Part shown: positions 1 through 6,079 of the stretch, piece by piece
Numbering within the stretch: the first letter of the stretch is position 1
How the letters are laid out: every line of letters starts with the position of its first letter
Origin: an uncultured Ruminococcus sp.
Lineage (GTDB): Bacteria; Bacillota; Clostridia; Oscillospirales; Ruminococcaceae
Length of the DNA: 10,407 bases
Assembly: GCA_946540705.1 (NCBI GenBank)
Contig: CAMNJD010000238.1
Coordinates: 1 to 10,407, forward strand
Direction: 5' to 3'
The notes under the pieces: generated by a model
The model's input: only the letters and a program-made list of their open reading frames with translations
Told to the model about the DNA's origin: nothing
Database searches by the model: none
Translations under genes and position numbers: made by a program

Positions 1-463
1 AAGATCCATTTGAACTCGATCTCGCCTTCAACGTAGCCGGAATCCTGCGAGCCCACAAGTACGTGTTCACCGTTGATATCCACAAGCCTGTGACAGTACC
101 CTTGTAAAACTCCTGACCGTCAAGCCAGAATGTACAGTCACAGCCCTTTTCCAGATCGATCCCTCCGCTCTTGAAAAACGGCTCTATATAGAAATATATA
201 TGATAGGATTTGTCATCACGTAGATTCATGAGCTGTACGTATTTAGTGTAGATCTAGCCGTAGTTCATATTCTCGACGTGGAAGAAATATTCGCCGGTGG
301 AGCTGCTTACGACGTTGCCTGTATCGTCCATTGCTGTCAGTTTCTCCGGAAGTCCCTTTACCGCTCCTTCGGGCAGAGTGACCTCCGCAAAAGCTGTCAC
401 ATCATGACATGAAATAAGGAGGAGGCTTGCCGTCAGAGCAGTTAGTATCCGTTTGATGCTCAT
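1..463 (-). pseudogene. Small secreted surface-cluster protein, broken by a stop and a frameshift (3' end outside window)
   Basis: The reading frame begins at the ATG at 461-463 behind a strong ribosome binding site. Residues 1-27 form a signal peptide: a basic start (MSIKR), a hydrophobic core (ILTALTASLLLIS) and an AFA cleavage site. Residues 28-69 read as an ordinary extracellular domain and end at TAG (254-256). After that stop the same frame still reads as good protein (IYTKYVQLMNLRDDKSYHIY and onward) to about position 93. From there protein-like sequence resumes in another frame (LVDINGEHVLVGSQDSGY, ending EIEFKWI) to the left edge. A GAG-to-TAG change plus a net loss of one base modulo 3 near 87-95 would explain this. 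From memory, short proteins of this type accompany TasA-like and Cna_B genes in Ruminococcus-like genomes; their function is not known to me. It starts 50 bp after the preceding ORF and was probably co-transcribed with it. A sequencing error could mimic either lesion, but two in 170 bp favour a real pseudogene. Confidence 0.7.
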
Positions 464-470
464 TCGCCAG

Positions 471-481
471 CCTCCCCCTTT
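471..481 (-). promoter_or_regulatory. Ribosome binding site of the small secreted protein
   Basis: On the minus strand AAAGGGGGAGG lies 7 bases before the ATG at 461-463. It fixes the start of the broken secreted-protein gene and shows that the gene once had efficient initiation. Confidence 0.7.
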
Positions 482-513
482 TTATGTTTAATTTTCAAAT
501 GTTAGTTTTGATG

Positions 514-2607
514 TCAGTTCCATGCAATGTCAGCAATTTCATCTGCTGTCTGTGCTGTTGCATAAGCACATACACCACCAGTCGGAGCTGTTGCAAATGT
601 TCCGCCTGACTCAACTGGTGTTGTTTTTTCCTGACCGTTTTCATCAATAGTAACCTGAACAGAGTCAAGGAATACATTGAGGTCGAAGTCAAATGCAATA
701 AATGCGTGCTGTGTTGTATCCTTTGAAAGTGTTACAGAATCAACAAGCTTTGCAGATGAATCGCCAGCCTCAACATCGTCATTGTAATAGAATGTTGTAG
801 TCATTCCGTCAGTAGTCTTTGCTGTCCATGTCTGACCGACTGTACCGATATTTGCAAGAGCAACATCGATCTTGATATCGTCAGATGGATCATCTGTACC
901 TCCGTTATATGTTGCAGTAAGCTTTGCAGGATCAGTTCCGGAAGCTGCTGTATAAGCCCATGTTAATCCGCCGTTTTCTATGACTTTTTCCTTAGCGGTA
1001 TAGAATTTCATATATTCTGTCGGAGCAACAGAAACAACTTCATTTGATGGTAATACAGAAGAAGGTGTAACTGCATTATCGGGAACAGTATAATCTGAAC
1101 GATCAGAACCGCCTGTTGCGCTTCCGTCAGTATAAAGTGCGAGATAGTGATCAGCATTCGCATCTGAAATCAGTGCTCCACTCTTCGGTACATAATAGTA
1201 ACCGCTGTACTCATAATCATCGGCAGTATTAGCACCATTATTATTACCTAATTGTAAATCAACATTTCTTCTGAACAGATATACGCCCTCTGTCTGAGGA
1301 TAGAACTGTGAAGTATCCATGCTGATACCCTTGGTACCATTATCAATATAAGCAACTGTCTTTCCATCCCCAGCGGTAACGGTTGCGCCCTTTGTTGCAA
1401 CTATATCGCCCTTTTTGAGGTCGATTACTTTTTTAGTAGCGTCTGCAGCAGTTGAATCATACGCTTCAATTGTAGTAGCCTGCTCTAATACATAGTAGTA
1501 ATTAGCGCTGTCAGGGCAGGAAGCAAGATATCCGCCAGCCTGCATTGACTGAACTTCGTTGAATGTAGCAGGCTGATTATTGGCTTCATCATTTGATGTA
1601 CCATTTAAATCCGGATTTTTTCTCTGAAGAGTGCTTAACTCTTTGTAATAATTACCGTTTGCATCATAATAAGTAAATCCGAGATTCTTATACTGTTCAT
1701 CAGTTGTAGCTGTCAGAGGTGTAGATGTTCCAGTTAGAATTGCTACAGAATCATTCTGTGATGTTCTGTTGAATATGCTCATCTCACCCTCGAGCCACAT
1801 TCTTACAAAAGCATCAACGTTACCTGTATTTACAGCAGAAACGTCCTTGTTGATAGTCTGACCCGGAATCCAGTCCTCAGGTGGCTGGAAATCTTCGGCA
1901 ATGCTTACATCATAAGCAGCGCTTGCGCTCAGACGGTTAGTAACCTCGTCCTTAGAGCTGAACCATGCAAATGTTGCATTGCGAGTACCGGAGGTAATGA
2001 TGTCGGGAAGATATGCAGCATTGAAGATATATTCGTTGATCAGCGTATCACCTGCGAAGTATTCCACTCTGGGTGATTCCACTCCAAAGAAAAAACGTGC
2101 GCCGTCGATAGCGTTATCATCAAATGCCGGGAACTTCTGCTGTACCGCTGCTTTCAGCTTTTCATAAGCGGTGACATTCTTCATTTCATCGATTGGAAAG
2201 TACACATGAAACCGAGGGCGTGCAGGCAGACCGTTCTTCACCTTCATATGGTTGCGGCTATACACAACATAGAACGGTACATCTGGAAATGCTGCTCTGA
2301 CATCCTCTGGTGATTTCCATTCGCTCTCCGGAACATCGCCTTCCAGCGGATTGGTATTCGTATTATCGCAGTCCATCGGCAGGCAGTTTGATGAAAGGAA
2401 GGTTTTCTTGGAACGATACGCCCTGATGTTCTTACCCCTGTTATTCCTGCCGTCTGCAAAACGGGCACACACATGGTCATAGGCGACAGCTTTAGCGAGG
2501 TCGGCTTCTGTGGCGACAGGCACCTCAAACGGATAGCTTGTGTTGGTTTTCTGACCGCTGACTGAACTTATATATACAGTCATTGGCGATGAGGTTGTTT
2601 TTATCAT
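514..2607 (-). CDS. In-frame fusion: N-terminal AEP-type mobile-element primase joined to a TasA/camelysin-like surface protein
   Basis: This 697-residue ORF has two unrelated halves. Residues 1-210 resemble the archaeo-eukaryotic-type primases of Firmicutes conjugative elements: the acidic DCD motif at 79-81 (after NCLPM), YSRNHMKVKNG at 116-125, the sxH-like RFHVYFPI with H134, and DGARFFFG at 168-175. Residues 211-697 begin ATFAWFSSKDEVTNRLSASA, the signature that in TasA/camelysin-like proteins sits at the end of the SipW-type signal peptide. They continue with PGQTINKDVSAVNTGNVDAF, a long Thr/Asn/Asp/Tyr-rich insertion (about 280-590) and a closing AFIAFDFDLNVFLDSVQVTI block. The join is at about 1975-1989. 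The primase has lost its C-terminal part and the surface protein has lost its signal peptide, so export is not expected. The start follows AAAGGAG at 2618-2624 with 10-base spacing, and the ATG overlaps the stop of a short leader ORF. Translation is plausible; function of either half is doubtful. The family calls are from memory of motifs. Confidence 0.8.
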   Translation of the reverse strand: MIKTTSSPMTVYISSVSGQKTNTSYPFEVPVATEADLAKAVAYDHVCARFADGRNNRGKNIRAYRSKKTFLSSNCLPMDCDNTNTNPLEGDVPESEWKSPEDVRAAFPDVPFYVVYSRNHMKVKNGLPARPRFHVYFPIDEMKNVTAYEKLKAAVQQKFPAFDDNAIDGARFFFGVESPRVEYFAGDTLINEYIFNAAYLPDIITSGTRNATFAWFSSKDEVTNRLSASAAYDVSIAEDFQPPEDWIPGQTINKDVSAVNTGNVDAFVRMWLEGEMSIFNRTSQNDSVAILTGTSTPLTATTDEQYKNLGFTYYDANGNYYKELSTLQRKNPDLNGTSNDEANNQPATFNEVQSMQAGGYLASCPDSANYYYVLEQATTIEAYDSTAADATKKVIDLKKGDIVATKGATVTAGDGKTVAYIDNGTKGISMDTSQFYPQTEGVYLFRRNVDLQLGNNNGANTADDYEYSGYYYVPKSGALISDANADHYLALYTDGSATGGSDRSDYTVPDNAVTPSSVLPSNEVVSVAPTEYMKFYTAKEKVIENGGLTWAYTAASGTDPAKLTATYNGGTDDPSDDIKIDVALANIGTVGQTWTAKTTDGMTTTFYYNDDVEAGDSSAKLVDSVTLSKDTTQHAFIAFDFDLNVFLDSVQVTIDENGQEKTTPVESGGTFATAPTGGVCAYATAQTADEIADIAWN

Positions 2608-2666
2608 TTGACATCTTCTCCTTTACAGTTGTGTTGACGGGTGAACGACTTAACAATCATTAGCAT
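2604..2666 (-). CDS. Short leader ORF translationally coupled to the primase fusion
   Basis: The frame reads MLMIVKSFTRQHNCKGEDVK, 20 residues. AAAAGGAG at 2671-2678 is 4 bases from the first ATG and 10 bases from the second (2658-2660), so the 18-residue form beginning MIVKSF is the better start. Its TGA overlaps the ATG of the 697-codon ORF (ATGA), the usual arrangement for translational coupling, and that ORF's ribosome binding site lies inside the leader. The peptide resembles nothing I recognise and has no hydrophobic segment. It is probably a leader whose translation opens initiation for the primase, and it came with the mobile-element DNA. Evidence is limited to the ribosome binding site and the overlap. 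Confidence 0.45.
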   Translation of the reverse strand: MLMIVKSFTRQHNCKGEDVK

Positions 2667-2730
2667 CACGCTCCTTTTGAACTATTGTTATAGCGGCTTG
2701 TTGGACGCTTTGTTTCATGAGATACTAGGA

Positions 2731-2758
2731 ATTGTAAGGTGGTAAGAAAAAACTGCAA
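2731..2758 (-). promoter_or_regulatory. Candidate sigma-70-type promoter upstream of the leader and primase fusion
   Basis: On the minus strand TTGCAG (2753-2758) and TACAAT (2731-2736) are separated by 16 bases, a fair match to -35 and -10 boxes. It lies directly after the terminator and about 65 bases before the leader start, where a promoter for the fusion gene would be useful. The -35 box overlaps the terminator's downstream flank. The match is moderate and the DNA is AT-rich, so it could be chance. Confidence 0.3.
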
Positions 2759-2759
2759 C

Positions 2760-2802
2760 AAAAAAGCACCTATACGAAAGCAATGAACTTTCATATAGAT
2801 GC
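2760..2802 (-). terminator. Intrinsic terminator or attenuator before the primase region
   Basis: On the minus strand a 15-base stem (GCATCTATATGAAAG pairing with CTTTCGTATAGGTGC, two G-U pairs) closes a 7-base loop and is followed by six U. It would stop transcription arriving from the adhesin fragment upstream. It lies about 95 bases before the leader ORF, so in the original element it may have acted as a transcription attenuator for the primase operon. Confidence 0.75.
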
Positions 2803-2819
2803 GTATAAAGTATCTTCCC

Positions 2820-3108
2820 TCATATACTGTCATGGGAGAGCGTTGGCGTTGCTGCATTGCCTATATATGCTGAGACTTTTGGCGCTTTCGTTGCATCATT
2901 CGCATCCTTTGAAGCATCATAAATCGCATACTTGCCGCTGTCATTTGTTGATGCTGTGATATACAGCAAATCATTGATCGGTATCGGAGTAAAACCTGCA
3001 CATGTTTGCGTATTGTTCGGATAGAATGTGTATGAAACCGGATTCGTTGTGCTATAGAGTGTTAGCTTGTTTCCGGACATCGCATTGCCAACTGTTGAAT
3101 ATTGCTCC
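2820..3108 (-). pseudogene. Surface-adhesin fragment without start or natural end
   Basis: About 95 codons are open from near 3108 down to a TGA at 2820-2822. The frame reads QYSTVGNAMSGNKLTLYSTT, TFYPNNTQTCAGFTPIPIND and LLYITASTNDSGKYAIYDAS, then ends NAATPTLSHDSI. The Thr/Asn/Ser/Tyr-rich, weakly charged composition is that of a Clostridia extracellular adhesin and matches the 690-residue fragment upstream. A TAA lies directly before the TTG that opens the frame, there is no ribosome binding site and no signal peptide. The last five residues and the stop appear to come from the adjoining mobile-element DNA. It may be a later part of the same gene as the 690-residue fragment, left after an IS-linked deletion. 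It is probably not translated. Confidence 0.5.
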
Positions 3109-3129
3109 CCCAATTAAACCTTGCCGGAA

Positions 3130-3246
3130 TTAAGACGCATATTTTGTATTTGGAGCATGAAAGAATGAACTGATTCTAGAAGGACTCAGCTGTAATGATT
3201 TCAGATGTGAACGCACATTATGTTCTAATTCTTCTTTTGAACGCGC
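3130..3246 (-). pseudogene. C-terminal remnant of a transposase, probably IS630-like
   Basis: The minus-strand frame reads ARSKEELEHNVRSHLKSLQ, then LSPSRISSFFHAPNTKYAS and TAA (3130-3132). This matches the remembered C-terminal pattern of IS630-type transposases, where a 'sleeL...v...L...Q.rP..i.sFf' helix follows the catalytic 'NPVE..W..LK' block. Nothing before the R-S-K-E-E-L stretch looks like transposase; the upstream bases belong to the adhesin in another frame. Only about 38 codons of an expected 300 or more remain, with no catalytic residue. The IS end should lie between the stop and about 3110, but I see no terminal repeat that I can confirm without the other end. The family is a motif-level guess. 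Confidence 0.5.
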
Positions 3247-5290
3247 AGATGCTTGTAACAGTAGAATTGTATGTGATGCCAACATGATCAATGATGTTGT
3301 CGCCGCCCATAATTTTGTTGATAATGCCGCCATATGCTAAGCAACCACTATCATACTGGAATTGTGCTTTGTCAGACTGCGTACCAATTGCTATCGTTTC
3401 CTTGACAAAGTCTAAGTTTTTGATCACACAGCCGTTACTATTGTATACAAACGGAACACCATTCGTCAAAGTAATAGTCGGGTAATCCGGAGTTGACTCT
3501 GTTCCGTTGTTTTTTCCAACGATAACGCCGCGAAATGCATAGTCACCAGTCGTACCTGCTCCCAATCCAGGAAAATCATTTGCAAGAATAAGATCATCGT
3601 CAATCAAGAAATATGCACCTGCCAGATACTTACGAACTGCTTCTCGTGTGAACTTTGTATTGCCGTTCACAAACTGTTGTGTATTTTCTGAATTAAGCTG
3701 GAATGCTTTGTGTTCCGGCGTATCACCTGTAGCGGGGTTACACCAATGCAGATTGTCTGAAATGCTGGATGGCAAATTAATCTGGAATGTTGTGTCCGAG
3801 AAAGATGAAGTTTTAATCAAATCAGCCGCCGTATAAAGTTGCTTTGGCGTTTTAATAACATAAGGGGCATTATAAGTACCGCAACCATCTGTCAGGTTTA
3901 CAACTGGGATATTAACACGAAGTTCGTGAATATTATCGCTGTTGCTGTTACCGATGTTGGCAACATAAGGGATGCATTTTGAAGCAAAATTGCCATATGC
4001 GGATGCTGCATTATTATTAGTAGGATGAGTATACTTATCGCTACCAAAATAATTGCGTTGCTCACTAACATTGTCGCTGTCTCTGTTATCAGTAGTATTG
4101 TCAATTTCAGCACCATAGGTGACATGATGCTGATTATTTGTCCAGCCTTCATCCCAGCGATAATTATACACGCCCTTGGAATCTGTACCACTGTAAATAT
4201 AGTGTTGCAACAAAGTCGCATTACTGAAAATAGACTTTGTAGAACCATATATAGTATTAAAATCCTGTCCTGAAAAGTCATTTGCGGTTTTTCTGGCATC
4301 TAATGTAACACCTGAAAACTCAATGTTCATGTTGCTGTCAGAAGCATCATCCGCACCCACTTTACCAATCAAACTGGATGCTGCATAGCCACTGAAAGAT
4401 GTATATCCAGAAGTTGAAACATTTTTTATTTTCAGGTCTGCATTCTTTCCAACAGAGTTAAACAGTAATGGCGCATAGCTACCGGCAGCAATTGCATTGT
4501 CACCTGTGTAAATATAAGCACCATTGAAAGTAATTCCAGTATCGGAAAATTGACTTGTTACAGATGCATCAACGCCAAGCTTACCACTAATAATAAAACC
4601 TGAACCACCATTGTACTTACCCACATTGCCAGACAGTGTAACACTACCAAGTGTCAGCGAATTTGCAGGAGCGTTTCGGAATAATCCGCAATGCATCATA
4701 TAGTGCTGGCTAGATGTACTTACCGTACTACGTGGATTATTGTCCGTGTTTCCTGTTCCGCTTTCACCCGTCTCGATCTCCTTGTTGTAGAATGTCAGCG
4801 AGAAGTTCCTGTTGCTGAACGGGAAAGAATTTGCATAGTCAATCGTATAATACGAAAGGCCGGTCATGTCTAAAGTTGTTCCGGACGGAGTAAAGCTCGT
4901 TCCGAAGTAGTTATAACCTGCAATACTTGAATGTGCATACTGCTGTACACTCCAGAGCAACAGCTTTTCAGCATCTGAAGGGCTTCCACTACGAATTGTA
5001 TCCAAGTTGTAGTAGTAGCGTGTATTACCGTTCATCGTTACCGTGTTTTTACCATATGTAGTTTTATTTTGATAGGTATTGCACGCAGAGCCACTCATGA
5101 TAACACCTGTGCCGCTGCCATCCGTATTGATAGAGACAATCGCATTACCGTTATCCATAATGTCAACTGACTCACTTGGATTCACGCTATAAGCAACAAT
5201 CTCATCAAACACTGATGGGCTATGACATATAACATCATTCTGCTGCTTTTTCAATATTGATTTCTTTTTCGCTATTAAACAAAACGGCAT
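3218..5290 (-). CDS. Internal fragment of a giant beta-helix-like surface adhesin, probably not functional
   Basis: The frame is open for 690 codons. From about residue 30 it reads as a Thr/Ser/Asn/Gly-rich extracellular protein. GTYNAPYVIKTPKQLYTAADL (a 'GT..APYVI.T..QLY..A' repeat start), AFRGVIVGKNNG and PFVYNSNGCVIKNLDF resemble stacked beta-helix repeats of very large Clostridia adhesins, which usually exceed 2000 residues. There is no signal peptide, sorting signal or membrane segment. The only upstream ATG (5288-5290) lies inside a terminator hairpin without a ribosome binding site, and the first ~28 residues (MPFCLIAKKKSILKKQQNDV) do not fit the rest. At the other end the adhesin stops near 3250 at transposase DNA, and the final ICAFKRRIRT is that DNA read out of frame. 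Together these mark an internal gene piece. It also lies just after two terminators, so expression is unlikely. The adhesin class is inferred from repeats and composition. Confidence 0.6.
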   Translation of the reverse strand: MPFCLIAKKKSILKKQQNDVICHSPSVFDEIVAYSVNPSESVDIMDNGNAIVSINTDGSGTGVIMSGSACNTYQNKTTYGKNTVTMNGNTRYYYNLDTIRSGSPSDAEKLLLWSVQQYAHSSIAGYNYFGTSFTPSGTTLDMTGLSYYTIDYANSFPFSNRNFSLTFYNKEIETGESGTGNTDNNPRSTVSTSSQHYMMHCGLFRNAPANSLTLGSVTLSGNVGKYNGGSGFIISGKLGVDASVTSQFSDTGITFNGAYIYTGDNAIAAGSYAPLLFNSVGKNADLKIKNVSTSGYTSFSGYAASSLIGKVGADDASDSNMNIEFSGVTLDARKTANDFSGQDFNTIYGSTKSIFSNATLLQHYIYSGTDSKGVYNYRWDEGWTNNQHHVTYGAEIDNTTDNRDSDNVSEQRNYFGSDKYTHPTNNNAASAYGNFASKCIPYVANIGNSNSDNIHELRVNIPVVNLTDGCGTYNAPYVIKTPKQLYTAADLIKTSSFSDTTFQINLPSSISDNLHWCNPATGDTPEHKAFQLNSENTQQFVNGNTKFTREAVRKYLAGAYFLIDDDLILANDFPGLGAGTTGDYAFRGVIVGKNNGTESTPDYPTITLTNGVPFVYNSNGCVIKNLDFVKETIAIGTQSDKAQFQYDSGCLAYGGIINKIMGGDNIIDHVGITYNSTVTSICAFKRRIRT

Positions 5291-5327
5291 CTGCTTCGCA
5301 CAGCGCTAATCTGTGAGGAGCAGATGC
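5278..5327 (-). terminator. Second terminator-like hairpin in the gap after the TasA-like gene
   Basis: On the minus strand GCATCTGCT pairs with AGCAGATGC, with an inner CACAG/CTGTG stem, and the hairpin is followed by CGTTTTGTTT. The U tract is interrupted, so it is weaker than the terminator just upstream of it. The ATG that opens the following 690-codon frame is part of its descending arm. Confidence 0.5.
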
Positions 5328-5341
5328 GTAAAAGGAAAGGG

Positions 5342-5377
5342 AAAAAAGGCTGCGGATAGTATAGTTCTGTCCGCAGC
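5342..5377 (-). terminator. Intrinsic terminator of the giant protein / TasA-like operon
   Basis: On the minus strand GCTGCGGA and TCCGCAGC form a perfect GC-rich stem around a 13-base loop, followed by CTTTTTT. It begins 14 bases after the TAA of the TasA-like gene and should end the transcript that covers 10407-5391. Confidence 0.85.
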
Positions 5378-5390
5378 TTAATGATTTCTG

Positions 5391-6056
5391 TTATGGTTGT
5401 GGGGAGTTCCAGCCTCTGTCTGCACCAGCATTCCCCGTGCTCTGAATTGCATCCGCAAGAACGTCCAGGCGGAATAGATAGTCTTCCGTCAATGCATAAG
5501 CATTTTCATTCAGCTGCACGCTTTGCAGCAGCTGTGCTGTCAGTTTGGTTTCATCCAGCGGTCCGGTATAGTAGAAGCAATGGTCCGCGGGCTGATAACT
5601 CCAGCCGTTCGCCTGCCAGTTTGAATCCAGATTCAGTGTAATCGTCATTTCGTCGTCTGTGTAAGTCAATGCATTGTTGGATGCATTCCAGACCGGATTT
5701 GTGAAGTTGAATACACCGCCGCAAATGATATCCTGATCTGCGCTGTCAACCCACATCGGAACAAGGCAGACGCGGAGAACTTCTCCCGGATTCTTACGGG
5801 TATCCTTGATTTTCACACGCTTTTCAGTGGAATAGGTCTCATCGTCCCAGTGAAACTCTTTTTCCAATTCCGGGTCTTCACCTGTATTCAGGATTCCGCT
5901 TCCTTCTTCATGCAGAAGAATATCCACATTGCCCGGCATAAAGCTGTTTGTCCGTTCACTGCTGTAATAAGCAATTGCGAAAGCAATCAGAGGAGCGATG
6001 AACATGGCTGCAATGATGCTGCTTATGATGATTGTACGTTTCTTGTCTTTTTTCAT
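5391..6056 (-). CDS. TasA/camelysin-like exported protein with a SipW-type signal region
   Basis: This 221-residue protein starts MKKDKKRTIII, followed by a hydrophobic helix (about 8-29, ending LIAFAIA) and then YYSSERTNSFMPGNVDILLH. The layout 'hydrophobic helix, A.AYYS, TNSF..GNVDI' is typical of TasA and camelysin-like proteins processed by SipW-type signal peptidases. The mature part is acidic and beta-rich: a KNPGEVLRVCLVPMWVDS core strand (about 88-105) and a C-terminal LFRLDVLADAIQST helix, which many members carry. TasA proteins build extracellular fibres or help display other surface proteins. The gene starts 23 bases after the giant Cna_B/SpaA protein and behind AGGAGGGGTG, so the two are one operon and the proteins probably act together outside the cell. 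No SipW peptidase is in the window. The family call rests on the N-terminal signature and the C-terminal helix. Confidence 0.7.
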   Translation of the reverse strand: MKKDKKRTIIISSIIAAMFIAPLIAFAIAYYSSERTNSFMPGNVDILLHEEGSGILNTGEDPELEKEFHWDDETYSTEKRVKIKDTRKNPGEVLRVCLVPMWVDSADQDIICGGVFNFTNPVWNASNNALTYTDDEMTITLNLDSNWQANGWSYQPADHCFYYTGPLDETKLTAQLLQSVQLNENAYALTEDYLFRLDVLADAIQSTGNAGADRGWNSPQP

Positions 6057-6060
6057 TCAA

Positions 6061-6070
6061 CACCCCTCCT
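6061..6070 (-). promoter_or_regulatory. Ribosome binding site of the TasA-like gene
   Basis: AGGAGGGGTG on the minus strand lies 4 bases before the ATG at 6054-6056 with its GGAGG core about 9 bases away. It confirms that start and lies in the 23-base gap after the giant gene. Confidence 0.65.
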
Positions 6071-6079
6071 GACGTTTGA

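Larger units (their letters stand above)
1978..2836 (-). mobile_element. Fragment of an integrative/conjugative-type element (leader, attenuator-like hairpin and primase N-terminus)
   Basis: This segment carries an intrinsic terminator, a candidate promoter, a short coupled leader ORF and the first ~210 codons of an AEP-type primase, all in one orientation. That layout fits the regulated replication or accessory region of a Firmicutes conjugative element and has no place inside a surface-protein operon. Both ends are abrupt. The upstream end meets an adhesin fragment near 2830, and the downstream end passes in frame into a TasA-like gene near 1978. No integrase, relaxase or attachment site is present, so this is a remnant, not a complete element. 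Both boundaries are inferred from where protein similarity changes and may be off by about 15 bases. Confidence 0.5.

Noticed and set aside
2666..2833. A 55-codon minus-strand frame starting MTVYEGRYF and ending NNSSKGA just before the leader
   Set aside because: It starts at the adhesin/element join without a ribosome binding site and contains the terminator hairpin; I treat it as leader DNA, not a gene, although its TGA overlaps the next ATG.
5264..5333. A minus-strand frame reading FYASAPHRLALCEADAVLF and ending EINIEKAAE before a TGA
   Set aside because: It looks protein-like at its end but runs through a palindromic hairpin and has no start, so it is probably chance or a very small relic.
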